From: Bacteroidota bacterium
GTDB lineage: Bacteria; Bacteroidota; Bacteroidia; Bacteroidales; F082
Length of the DNA stretch: 64,000 nucleotides
Direction: 5' to 3'
NCBI GenBank assembly: GCA_018816765.1
Contig: JAHIUX010000078.1
Span: 62,001-126,000 of the forward strand
In this document: positions 8,023 to 16,217 of the stretch, in pieces
Layout of the letters: each line of letters starts with the position of its first letter
Position numbering within the stretch: the stretch's first letter is position 1
Notes under the pieces: generated by a model
The model's input: only the letters and a program-made list of their open reading frames with translations
Told to the model about the DNA's origin: nothing
Databases searched by the model: none
Program-made: the position numbers and the translations under genes

Positions 8023-10209
8023 CTAGAATTTTATGATCACTGGGTAACCTTTCAGGTTGATATTTTGCAATTTAGCGCTGGTGTTGAAAGGAATCCATTG
8101 AAGACTTGGAGATCCGTCAAGGTAAGCCATTTCCTTTGGAGCAAAAGGCAAGGAAACTGATGTGTTTTGCGCTGCTGCCGGATCACCTCCTTTAGGAAGC
8201 CATGCAACAAGGAATTTGCTATCACTGGATTTACTGCTGAAGAAATAGGCATAAACCTGTTCGTTTTCAGCCAAAACCTGGTCAAAGGTGCAATTATTAA
8301 GTGTGGCAAGCAAATGCTTGAATGCAAAAAATGATGTTTTGGGCAAAAAGGAGGTATTCACTGAGCCGGTAAGACCTGACCTGGTGTGCAGGGCAGAGGC
8401 CGTAAACTCGTTAGCGAAAAAATACCAGTAGACCGCATCTGCACCATTCCGCATGAGGATCAATGCTGCCCTGACTCCCCAGGCTGCCTGTTGGTTTTCG
8501 GTTACACACTCGCTGTGTGTGCAATCTTCTCCGACACCCTGACATTCAAGGCCATATTCGGTAATATACACTGGCTTTCCAGGCATGTTTGCATCACGGA
8601 ACCTGATCATATTGCGTGTGCCAAGCAAGGCAGATCTTGGGTCTTCGGGATTGACGGATACCCGTATACCATCCCTGTCGTAACAATGCGAATAGAAGTG
8701 TGCGTTCAATCCATCAATATCGGCAGTAGCATCCTGTGGCAGGTTAGCACCGATGTAATTATTGTCTTCGTGACCATCGTTCATCACAAAGGTTGCCTGC
8801 AAGGCAGCAGGGATGACCTTCATTTCCGAATCCCCGTCTTTTACACCTTTGGCCATGCCTTTCAGTATTTTTGCATAGAATCCCTGTGGATAATCCCATG
8901 GCTCATTGCCTGCTTCGATAAGGCTTACCAGGCCATTTCCGTTGTCAGAGCCAAAGTGGCGTGCGAAATTTTTACCATAATCATAGGCATTTTGAAACGG
9001 GTCAGTCCAGGAAGCTGACGGAACGGTTTTGTTTTGAAACATGATGGTTGCTGAAGTCTGAAACCCAAATTTTTTCCAGCAGGCATATTCCCTGTCCCAA
9101 TTGAGCCACCAGTTCACCTTTGTTCCATTCCCTTGCGCCATCGCCTGGTAGTCAACTGTTTCAGCAGGAGTATTGATGTCCCATAGCAAGTTGTGGTAGT
9201 TTCTACCCAAGGTTGCCACCTGGTTAAACAGGGCAGGGCCTTGCCCTGGAGGCAGGTTATCGGAGTATGTATTAAATCCCCATCCCCAAAGTCCGTTTAT
9301 TCCCAGGCGTTCTCCGATTGTCTTCGGGTTTTGTTCAAACAAAGGAGGTGGGCCGTAAGGTCCATTGCGGTCATAAACCTTCACCTCCCATATAGCAGCT
9401 TTCGCATAATCGATCAGGTCAAGATAATGCACAATGCGAAGGTACCTGGCCATCATTGGCTTTATGAGAATTACAGGGATTGTGGGAATAGCCATGGGAT
9501 TCAGATTTGCCACTGCAGTCCAGGTGGATCCGTCGTTGGATAATTCGATGGTGGTTTTAATGACATTTGCACCCGATAAATGCCTTGTGTAGACCTGACC
9601 AATTTCTACTGGTTTCGTGAAATCAAAGGTGGCATATTCGTAGGGATAATCGCCTAGTGCGGCCAGTTCAAAAAGTCCAAAATCTTCTGTGCTGCTCAGG
9701 TTAATGGCCGTTACCAAGGCATCCTGGTTGGTTAGAATCGATTTCAGTGAATAGTTTTCTGTGCTGCTGTAAATGCCAAGATCAGCCTTGCGTCCATCAA
9801 TCAAGCCACGGATAAGCAGGGTGTTTTTTACCTGAGCCTTAACCGAGACGAGCTTCAGCGACACTGGCTTCGGAAAAGTGAGGGTGAGTTCGAACAAACC
9901 CTGTATATTTGGCTTGTCGATGGCCTGCATGCTTCCCGGGTTGCCGTCGAACGCTGCTCCTTCAAACTTTCCTGCCATGATATTGAGGTCTTTTCTGGCA
10001 ATATATGCTTCGGGGAGTGGCGCACCTGATTCCCAAAATGTTCCTTGGTCATGGTCCCTGATAGCAACTTCGTTGCTGCCGCTACTTACGGTCATCCTGG
10101 CGTTTTCCGAAAGGGGAATTACCAAACCTGCATCAGGATAAAACTGTGCATATATTGGTGTTACAATAGAAAAAGAGAGTATAATGAAGAGTAATTTGGT
10201 CCTGTTCAT
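8023..10209 (-). CDS. Secreted protein with discoidin-like domains and a clan GH-A-like glycosidase barrel
   Basis: 728 residues from the ATG at 10209; MNRTKLLFIILSFSIVTPIYAQ is a signal peptide. Residues about 25-290 hold jelly-roll strands like F5/8 type C (discoidin) carbohydrate-binding domains. From about 300 there is a TIM-barrel-like part with IEAGNEPWDY, which fits the acid/base Asn-Glu pair of clan GH-A, and YITEYGLE, which fits the nucleophile Glu. A short beta domain follows. It probably hydrolyses a polysaccharide outside the cell; the exact GH family (39-like or 5-like) is not certain. A -7 box at 10229-10236 supports this start because it lies inside the longer frame. Confidence 0.72.
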   Translation of the reverse strand: MNRTKLLFIILSFSIVTPIYAQFYPDAGLVIPLSENARMTVSSGSNEVAIRDHDQGTFWESGAPLPEAYIARKDLNIMAGKFEGAAFDGNPGSMQAIDKPNIQGLFELTLTFPKPVSLKLVSVKAQVKNTLLIRGLIDGRKADLGIYSSTENYSLKSILTNQDALVTAINLSSTEDFGLFELAALGDYPYEYATFDFTKPVEIGQVYTRHLSGANVIKTTIELSNDGSTWTAVANLNPMAIPTIPVILIKPMMARYLRIVHYLDLIDYAKAAIWEVKVYDRNGPYGPPPLFEQNPKTIGERLGINGLWGWGFNTYSDNLPPGQGPALFNQVATLGRNYHNLLWDINTPAETVDYQAMAQGNGTKVNWWLNWDREYACWKKFGFQTSATIMFQNKTVPSASWTDPFQNAYDYGKNFARHFGSDNGNGLVSLIEAGNEPWDYPQGFYAKILKGMAKGVKDGDSEMKVIPAALQATFVMNDGHEDNNYIGANLPQDATADIDGLNAHFYSHCYDRDGIRVSVNPEDPRSALLGTRNMIRFRDANMPGKPVYITEYGLECQGVGEDCTHSECVTENQQAAWGVRAALILMRNGADAVYWYFFANEFTASALHTRSGLTGSVNTSFLPKTSFFAFKHLLATLNNCTFDQVLAENEQVYAYFFSSKSSDSKFLVAWLPKGGDPAAAQNTSVSLPFAPKEMAYLDGSPSLQWIPFNTSAKLQNINLKGYPVIIKF

Positions 10210-10228
10210 GAAAGCGGATAGTAAAAAG

Positions 10229-10256
10229 CAAAGATAGGTCATAAAATTTTGTCAAA
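10229..10256 (-). promoter_or_regulatory. Bacteroidota-type promoter for the glycosidase gene
   Basis: On the minus strand TATCTTTG (10229-10236) matches TAnnTTTG, and TTTG (10253-10256) lies 16 bases upstream, a little closer than the consensus 19. The expected start of transcription is about 10 bases before the ATG at 10209. Confidence 0.55.
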
Positions 10257-10302
10257 ACAGCACTCGCTGAATCACGCAGCAGATAGTGGCGCCGGATGAA
10301 AT

Positions 10303-10335
10303 AAAAAAACCCTGATATTAACCTATCAGGGTTTT
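10303..10335 (-). terminator. Terminator downstream of tRNA-Met
   Basis: Arms AACCCTGATA and TATCAGGGTT around a 6-base loop, followed on the minus strand by seven T. It lies directly after the tRNA 3' end. Confidence 0.88.
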
Positions 10336-10336
10336 G

Positions 10337-10410
10337 TAGCGAGACCGAGAGTTGAACTCGGGACCTCCGGGTTATGAATCCGACGCTCTAACCATCTGAG
10401 CTACCTCGCC
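10337..10410 (-). tRNA. tRNA-Met (CAU), probably elongator
   Basis: A 74-base cloverleaf on the minus strand starts GGCGAGG, with D-loop GATGGTTAGA, anticodon loop TTCATAA (CAU), T-arm CCGAG-TTCAACT-CTCGG, and discriminator A. The acceptor stem closes with two G-U pairs (G1-U72, G7-U66). CAU is shared by initiator, elongator and lysidine-modified tRNA-Ile. The start GGCGAGG and GTCGGATTCATAACCCGG fit the elongator tRNA of this phylum, and the first pair is not the mismatch of an initiator. No CCA is encoded. Confidence 0.92.
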
Positions 10411-10424
10411 GGGTTTTGAGGGTG

Positions 10425-10455
10425 CAAAAATACAATTTCTTTGTAATTCGGCAAG
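10425..10455 (-). promoter_or_regulatory. Promoter of tRNA-Met
   Basis: Minus-strand TATTTTTG (10425-10432) is a perfect TAnnTTTG box with CTTG (TTG core) 19 bases upstream at 10452-10455. It sits 15 bases before the tRNA. Confidence 0.65.
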
Positions 10456-10550
10456 GTATTTGTAATTTTTTGTCATGGCCAAACCAGGATGAAATCTTAA
10501 AAATTGTGAAATTATTGTACGAATGAATAAACCTCCTATTGATTAATCCG

Positions 10551-10558
10551 TAATTTTG
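10551..10558 (+). promoter_or_regulatory. -7 box for the DUF1573 gene
   Basis: TAATTTTG matches TAnnTTTG 45 bases before the ATG at 10604. No good -33 TTTG is present at the usual distance, so this rests on the -7 box alone. Confidence 0.4.
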
Positions 10559-10603
10559 TGACACCCAAACTGAGAAATGTAACTGTTTAAATGCTATAGA
10601 AAA

Positions 10604-11071
10604 ATGAAAAAATTTGCTTTGTTAATTGCCGTCATGATCCTTGGAACTGCAACGTTAATGGCTCAAAATGAGCAGTCTGCAGAGAATGCCAACGGACCGG
10701 AAATAACCTTTAAGAAAGATACGCACGATTATGGCGATATCTATGTAGGAGGCGATGGCACCTGTGAGTTTGTATTTACCAACACAGGAAATGAACCATT
10801 GATCCTTTCGCAACCGCGTTCGTCCTGCGGATGTACTGTACCTACCTGGCCACGTCAACCCATTCTTCCAGGTGAATCCGACAAGATTTCAGTAACATAC
10901 AACACTGCAAGACCTGGGCAAATCAATAAGACAGTCACGATATTATCGAACGCAAAGAAGAATAGCAGCGTTGTGTTGCGCATCAAAGGTAACGTGTTGG
11001 TAAAACCTGCAGAAGCTATTTTGGAAAAAAACACAGACGCAGGCAGTGTGCCGGCAAATAAAAATAAATAA
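10604..11071 (+). CDS. DUF1573 domain secreted protein
   Basis: 155 residues. MKKFALLIAVMILGTATLMAQ is a signal peptide, so the product is periplasmic or surface exposed. The single DUF1573 domain (ASPM/SPD-2/Hydin-like beta sandwich) shows the family hallmarks HDYGDIYVGG, FVFTNTG, and SSCGCTVPTWP with its CGC motif, then PGESDKISVTYNT. Function is unknown; the small one-domain form is very common in Bacteroidota. It is a single-gene unit with its own promoter box and a strong terminator. Confidence 0.9.
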   Translation: MKKFALLIAVMILGTATLMAQNEQSAENANGPEITFKKDTHDYGDIYVGGDGTCEFVFTNTGNEPLILSQPRSSCGCTVPTWPRQPILPGESDKISVTYNTARPGQINKTVTILSNAKKNSSVVLRIKGNVLVKPAEAILEKNTDAGSVPANKNK

Positions 11072-11092
11072 GACTCACCTACATTGAGTATA

Positions 11093-11128
11093 CCCCGGCT
11101 GATTTTAGCCGGGTTTTTTATTTTTTTT
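11093..11128 (+). terminator. Terminator downstream of the DUF1573 gene
   Basis: CCCGGCT-GATTTT-AGCCGGG (within 11093-11113) followed by TTTTTT and then a further run of eight T. The aminotransferase ATG at 11149 follows only 20 bases later, so that gene probably depends on readthrough or a very close promoter. Confidence 0.88.
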
Positions 11129-11148
11129 CAAACCAAAAGAAACAGAAA

Positions 11149-12348
11149 ATGCCAAGTATTTCAAAAAAGGGCAGGCTGATGCCTGAATCGCCCATCCGAA
11201 AATTAGTGCCTTTTGCAGAAGCGGCCAAGCAAAGGGGGGTAAAGGTTTTCCACCTGAACATTGGGCAACCTGATATCCGTACTCCCGAAGTCGCACTCGA
11301 TGCTGTCAGAAACTTTTCCGGTAAAGTTGTCGAATACAGCCATTCAGCCGGTATTCCTTCCTACAGGATAAAGCTGGCAGAATACTACAAGAAGCATGGC
11401 ATATTTATCACTGCAGATGACATCATTATCGGTGCAGGCGCATCAGAAGCGATCCTATTTGCCTTCCAAACCATCATGGATCCTGATGATGAAGTAATTG
11501 TTCCTGAGCCGTTTTACGCCAATTACAACGGCTTTGCCATCAATGCAGGAGTGAAGGTTAAGCCGATTTTCTCCTCCATAGAAACGGGCTTTGCCCTTCC
11601 ACCTATTGCTGATTTTGAAAAATCAATCACGGCTAAAACAAAGGCCATCCTGGTATGTAATCCCAATAACCCAACCGGATACCTGTATTCGAAAGAAGAA
11701 TTGGAGACACTCAGGCAACTAGTGTTGAAATATGACCTCTACCTGATTGCTGATGAAGTGTATCGCGAGTTTTGCTACGATGGCAATACCCATTATTCCT
11801 GCATGCACCTCGAAGGCATCGAAGAAAATGTAATCCTTATCGACAGTGTTTCAAAGCGTTATAGCGCCTGTGGTGTCAGGGTTGGATGTATGATTTCGAA
11901 GAACAAAGAAGTGATGCGCACTGCCTTGAAGTTTGCCCAGGCCAGATTAAGTCCGCCAAGTTTTGGACAGATTGCCGCCGAAGCAGCAATTCAAACCCCT
12001 GACGCCTATTTCACTGAAGTACTGGAGGAATACCTGAACCGGAGAAATGTGGTGGTTGAATACATCAACAAGATGAAAGGTGCTTTTTGCCCAACGCCTA
12101 AAGGCGCATTCTATGTGGTAGCGCGACTTCCCATTGACGACTCAGATAAGTTCTGTCAATGGCTGCTCGATTCATTCGACTATCAGAAACAAACGGTCAT
12201 GCTAGCACCGGCGAGCGGGTTCTATTCAAGCCCGGGTTGTGGCAAGGACGAAGTAAGGATCAGCTATGTATTGAATGTGCCTGACCTTGAAAAATCGATG
12301 CAGGTACTCGAAGAAGCCCTGAAGGTTTATCCGGGGCGCACCATCTGA
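11149..12348 (+). CDS. Pyridoxal-phosphate aminotransferase, class I/II (AspC-like)
   Basis: 399-residue fold-type I aminotransferase, most like aspartate or branched/aromatic aminotransferases of Bacteroidota. Motifs: HLNIGQPDIRTP, GAGASEAIL, PEPFYANY, CNPNNPTG for phosphate and carboxylate binding, ADEVYREF with the PLP-pyridine aspartate, and SVSKRYSACGVRVG with the Schiff-base lysine. Start at the first ATG gives the usual N-terminus. The substrate is not determined. It converges on namZ, and its terminator lies inside the end of namZ. Confidence 0.9.
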   Translation: MPSISKKGRLMPESPIRKLVPFAEAAKQRGVKVFHLNIGQPDIRTPEVALDAVRNFSGKVVEYSHSAGIPSYRIKLAEYYKKHGIFITADDIIIGAGASEAILFAFQTIMDPDDEVIVPEPFYANYNGFAINAGVKVKPIFSSIETGFALPPIADFEKSITAKTKAILVCNPNNPTGYLYSKEELETLRQLVLKYDLYLIADEVYREFCYDGNTHYSCMHLEGIEENVILIDSVSKRYSACGVRVGCMISKNKEVMRTALKFAQARLSPPSFGQIAAEAAIQTPDAYFTEVLEEYLNRRNVVVEYINKMKGAFCPTPKGAFYVVARLPIDDSDKFCQWLLDSFDYQKQTVMLAPASGFYSSPGCGKDEVRISYVLNVPDLEKSMQVLEEALKVYPGRTI

Positions 12349-12360
12349 TTTATCTTAAAC

Positions 12361-13560
12361 CTATTCAAAATCAGGGTAAAGCAAATACTTTATCCTGATT
12401 TTTTTATACCTTTCAATCCCGGGTTTCCAGCTTGCCCTGATTTCGTCTTCCGACTTCCCTGATTCAATCAAACTGCGTAATGAGGCGTTCCCGGCAAGGG
12501 TATTAAAATAGCTGTTAAAGAAGCTATGATCAGGCGACATCAGTTTGTATGTGGTTAATAACCAAAACAGGTTAATTCGCTTGTGTTCTTCTGTGAAGGT
12601 ATCCGATAATCCTGAGAGGTTCTGTCCATAGCAGACCATATCCTTAAATGGTGGGTTTTGACTTGCCCCTGAAATGCTGCGTGGTTTGAACACATATGAT
12701 CCCACCATATAATCAGGATGGCCGAAAACCTGAAACGGGATGTCGGTACCACGACCCACACTCATGATGGTTCCTTCGAAAAAGCAAAGCGTTGGATACA
12801 GAAAAACCGACTTCCAATCGGGCAGGTTTGGTGATGGCTTGACGGCTAATTTACTGATCATATTGCGCTCATATCCTGCCAGCGGCACTACGCTGTAATC
12901 GCAATGCACCTTGTTCCTCAGCCAGCCTTCGCCATTGACCATCTGGCCGTATTCGCCAATGGTGAGACCATAAACAACCGGAACAGGGTGAAGTCCCACA
13001 AAAGATTCAAAGCCAGGCTCAAGCACTGGACCGTCAATATAAAATCCATTCGGATTCGGGCGGTCGAGGACAATGAGTGGAACCCCATTTTCGGCACAGG
13101 CCTCCATGACATTGCTCAAGGTTGAAATGTAGGTGTAAAACCTGACACCCACATCCTGCAGGTCGAAAACAACAACGTCGAGGTCCTTAAGGTCTGAAGC
13201 TTCGGGCTTTTTCTTCTTGCCGTAGAGAGAAACCAGTTCATAATGATCATGCGCAGCTTGTTCCGCTTCGATGAGACTCCCGGCATCGGCAGTGCCCCTG
13301 AAGCCATGCTCTGGTGTGAAAATACGTTTGATAGTGATACCCAGCGCTGACAAGGTATCGACAAGGTGCCGGTTGCCAACCTGGCTTGCCTGGTTTACCA
13401 CAAGCCCTACCTGCTTGTTCTTTAGTAGGCCAACATACTGGTCCATCCTTTCGGCTCCTGATTTCACTACTCCAACCTCGACAAGTACCGGATTTTTCGC
13501 GCAGGCGGGCAGCGTCTGGATCAAAATGCAGCAGAATACGAATGCAGGCAATAATTTCAT
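12361..13560 (-). CDS. namZ: Exo-beta-N-acetylmuramidase NamZ (DUF1343, GH171)
   Basis: 399 residues. The N-terminus MKLLPAFVFCCILIQTLPACAK is a signal peptide; LPAC could be a lipobox but proline at -2 is unusual. The body matches DUF1343: VGLVVNQASQVG, FTPEHGFRG, VVFDLQDVGVRFYTYISTL, LDRPNP, and SVGRGTDIPFQVFG. The family's characterised Bacillus member removes terminal MurNAc from peptidoglycan fragments, so the likely role is wall recycling in the periplasm. It converges on the aminotransferase gene and is divergent from the permease gene at 13604. Confidence 0.9.
   Translation of the reverse strand: MKLLPAFVFCCILIQTLPACAKNPVLVEVGVVKSGAERMDQYVGLLKNKQVGLVVNQASQVGNRHLVDTLSALGITIKRIFTPEHGFRGTADAGSLIEAEQAAHDHYELVSLYGKKKKPEASDLKDLDVVVFDLQDVGVRFYTYISTLSNVMEACAENGVPLIVLDRPNPNGFYIDGPVLEPGFESFVGLHPVPVVYGLTIGEYGQMVNGEGWLRNKVHCDYSVVPLAGYERNMISKLAVKPSPNLPDWKSVFLYPTLCFFEGTIMSVGRGTDIPFQVFGHPDYMVGSYVFKPRSISGASQNPPFKDMVCYGQNLSGLSDTFTEEHKRINLFWLLTTYKLMSPDHSFFNSYFNTLAGNASLRSLIESGKSEDEIRASWKPGIERYKKIRIKYLLYPDFE
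12367..12405 (+). terminator. Terminator of the aminotransferase gene, inside the 3' end of namZ
   Basis: Arms 12367-12381 and 12388-12402 form a 15-bp stem with one G-U pair and a 6-base loop, followed by T to 12405. The sequence also encodes the last dozen residues of NamZ on the other strand. Confidence 0.82.
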
Positions 13561-13603
13561 GACATTGGCTTATTCATTAACTTTGCCAAGATAAAGCAAA
13601 AAA

Positions 13604-14830
13604 ATGAGGATTGAAGCTTTCATTGCCAGAAGATTTTTTTCCTATTCCAAATCAAGCATTTCGGGTATCGTTATCCGCATTGCCGTCTTAAGTGTGGCGA
13701 TTGGTGTTGCTGTGATGATTGCTGCTGTTTCGATTGTGATTGGTTTTAAAACCCAAATCCGTGACAAAGTCATCGGGTTTGCATCGCATATTCAGATCGA
13801 AGCACTCGACAACAATGCTAGCTACGAAGTGACTCCAGTGCAGCTTGACCAAAAGCTTTTCGATCTGCTGTATGGAACAAAGGGCATTGTGCATGTGCAG
13901 GGCGTAGCCAACAAGGCAGGAATTATTAAAACAGACGAACAGATTCAGGGCATTGTCCTGAAAGGAGTCGGACCCGATTATGACTGGAAATACATGTCCG
14001 CAAAACTAATCTCTGGTTCAGCCATCAACCTGAATGATACCGCCCGTTCAGATGAAGTGATTGTTTCAAAGATACTTGCCGATAAACTGATGTTAAAAAC
14101 AGGTGACGACCTCAGGGTATGGTTTGTGAGTAACGACCAGCATCAACCCAGGGGCCGCAGGTTCACGATTTCGGGTATTTACGAAACCGGGCTTACAGAG
14201 TTTGATGAACTGCATATTTTTGGCGACATCAGGCAAGTGCAACGATTGAACCAATGGGATAGTGATATGGTTGGCACCGTTGAACTAAAACTAGATAACC
14301 TGGAAAACCTGGTTGCTTTTGGCGAAATGATCGATTACCAGATTCCTGCCGATCTTGTTGCATACACTGCCCGTCAAACCTATCCGCACATATTCGACTG
14401 GCTCGACCTGCAGGATATGAATGTGGTGGTAATCATTGTGCTGATGGTGCTGGTAGCCGGGATTACCATGATCAGCACGCTGTTAATCATTATCCTGGAG
14501 CGGACTTCAATGATTGGGGTGCTGAAGGCAATGGGTGCAGCCAATGCCATGATCCGGCGAATTTTTCTTGTGCACTCATTGGATATTCTGGTTCGCGGAC
14601 TGCTGATAGGCAATGCGATAGGTATTGGTTTTTGCTTGTTGCAGTATTATGGTGGTTTTTTAAAACTGCCTTCCGAATCATACTATTTGTCGGCTGTACC
14701 CATTGACCTTTCGGCAATCAATGTGTTGTTGATTAATTTGGGAACAATCTTTATCTGGTTTGTAATGCTTTTAATCCCTACGGTGGTCATCAGCAGGATT
14801 GTCCCTTCAAAAGCCATTCGGTTCAATTGA
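13604..14830 (+). CDS. ABC transporter permease, LolC/LolE (FtsX) family
   Basis: 408 residues. It has an N-terminal membrane helix (IRIAVLSVAIGVAVMIAAVSIVIG), a large periplasmic region (about 50-270), and three C-terminal helices (VVIIVLMVLVAGITMISTLLIIILERTSMIGVLKAMGA, ILVRGLLIGNAIGIGFCLLQYYG, and the last segment with IFIWFVMLLIPTVVISRIVPSKAIRF). The LERTSMIGVLKAMGA motif is the signature that couples to the ATPase. In this phylum such proteins are annotated as lipoprotein-releasing permeases. The partner ATPase LolD is not adjacent. Confidence 0.87.
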   Translation: MRIEAFIARRFFSYSKSSISGIVIRIAVLSVAIGVAVMIAAVSIVIGFKTQIRDKVIGFASHIQIEALDNNASYEVTPVQLDQKLFDLLYGTKGIVHVQGVANKAGIIKTDEQIQGIVLKGVGPDYDWKYMSAKLISGSAINLNDTARSDEVIVSKILADKLMLKTGDDLRVWFVSNDQHQPRGRRFTISGIYETGLTEFDELHIFGDIRQVQRLNQWDSDMVGTVELKLDNLENLVAFGEMIDYQIPADLVAYTARQTYPHIFDWLDLQDMNVVVIIVLMVLVAGITMISTLLIIILERTSMIGVLKAMGAANAMIRRIFLVHSLDILVRGLLIGNAIGIGFCLLQYYGGFLKLPSESYYLSAVPIDLSAINVLLINLGTIFIWFVMLLIPTVVISRIVPSKAIRFN

Positions 14831-14934
14831 AATGGACCCTGCCTGAAATTGTCCAAAACAGAATGAGCCTAATTGTGTTGTCATGATAATTAGCTGTTGC
14901 GATTGAATGCTGTATTTAAACCGGAATTCTCACG

Positions 14935-16200
14935 ATGAGTGCATTTGTACCTGACGAAAGCCGCACATTTAAGCTGTATACGGTGTATGCACTGATAGAG
15001 GGTGTGATCCTTGGCGTGCTGGCACTCAATGAGTTTGTGTTTTTAAAAAGCCTTCATGGCAGCAATTATCAGATGAGCCTGCTGTTTCAGTTCAGTATGG
15101 TTGTCTTCGTCGGTTTGTTTTTTATCCATGAATGGCTCAAGCGCATCAAAAACAGAAAAAGACTGCTCAGGGTCACCGCCATAGTAACCCGCATGCCACT
15201 CATCGGCCTGTACTTCTTTCCACACATTCCGGAAGCTTACCAAAACACCGAAACCTATCATTATCTTTTTCTTGGTTCATTTTTTATCTATTACCTGGGT
15301 GCATTGGTGATCAACCCAAGCATCAACCACTTGCTCAAGGTGAACTACTCTCACCTGAACTTTGGAAAACTCTACAGCTACTCTGCCTCAGCTAACAAGG
15401 TCATTATGATGGTTGTGACATTTGTATACGGCCTGATGCTCGACAAGGATCTGTACAGCTTCACCCTGATGTTGCCGCTTTCCGGATTTCTGGGCATAGT
15501 GTCGTTATGGATACTGTCCATGATTCATTATCCTGAAAACATGGCAGTGCCAAAATCAGGGCTATGGCAGTCGGTAAAATTGTCGGCCATCGAAATGTGG
15601 AAAATTATCCGGCACAACAGGGCATTTCGCGACTTTGAAATAGGCTTTATGCTGTATGGCTTTTCGTTCATGATTTCGGTAACGGTAATCGCCATTTATT
15701 TTTACGAAGGCCTTCAGCTGAATTATTCGAGCGTGGCTTTTTACCGCAATGCTTACAATGTGCTGGCCATTTTACTGCTTCCTGTCGCCGGAAGTATCCT
15801 TGGCACGATTGACCCCAGGAAGTTTGCATCCATCACCTATAGCTCAATTCTATTATACACAATCTTTCTCGGGCTTACCGTTTGGTTTCCGCAAAGTGTT
15901 GAAATATATGGTATTAAACTGTATTATGTGTTGTTATTTTATATCCTTGCCCATGGCATCTTTGCAGCCACCATGGTGCTGTTGTGGAATATCGGTTCAG
16001 CCTATTTTTGTGTACCAGAGGAGGCGGGAAGCTATCAGTCGGTTCATTTGTTCCTAACCGGGTTCAGGGCCTTGTTTGCGCCTGCCTCAGGGGTTTATTT
16101 TTATGAAACCTACGGACTGGTGATCACTTTTTCGATCGCATCGGCATTCCTGGTGCTGGCCATTGGTGTTAACCTGTGGTCATATTATGCCAGGCGATAA
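14935..16200 (+). CDS. Major facilitator superfamily-like transporter
   Basis: 421 residues with about twelve hydrophobic segments spread evenly and a longer loop mid-protein (KSGLWQSVKLSAIEMWKIIRHNRAFRDFEIGF), the shape of an MFS carrier with a central loop. The RIKNRKRLLRV segment resembles the basic loop after helix 2. The substrate cannot be told. It follows the permease gene by 104 bases on the same strand and converges on the serine hydrolase gene with a 17-base gap and no visible terminator. Confidence 0.7.
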   Translation: MSAFVPDESRTFKLYTVYALIEGVILGVLALNEFVFLKSLHGSNYQMSLLFQFSMVVFVGLFFIHEWLKRIKNRKRLLRVTAIVTRMPLIGLYFFPHIPEAYQNTETYHYLFLGSFFIYYLGALVINPSINHLLKVNYSHLNFGKLYSYSASANKVIMMVVTFVYGLMLDKDLYSFTLMLPLSGFLGIVSLWILSMIHYPENMAVPKSGLWQSVKLSAIEMWKIIRHNRAFRDFEIGFMLYGFSFMISVTVIAIYFYEGLQLNYSSVAFYRNAYNVLAILLLPVAGSILGTIDPRKFASITYSSILLYTIFLGLTVWFPQSVEIYGIKLYYVLLFYILAHGIFAATMVLLWNIGSAYFCVPEEAGSYQSVHLFLTGFRALFAPASGVYFYETYGLVITFSIASAFLVLAIGVNLWSYYARR

Positions 16201-16217
16201 GCCAGGCAAAGTTGAGG

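Noticed and set aside
8386-9018. 210-residue plus-strand frame
   Set aside because: Antisense to the glycosidase gene; no start context and no motif.
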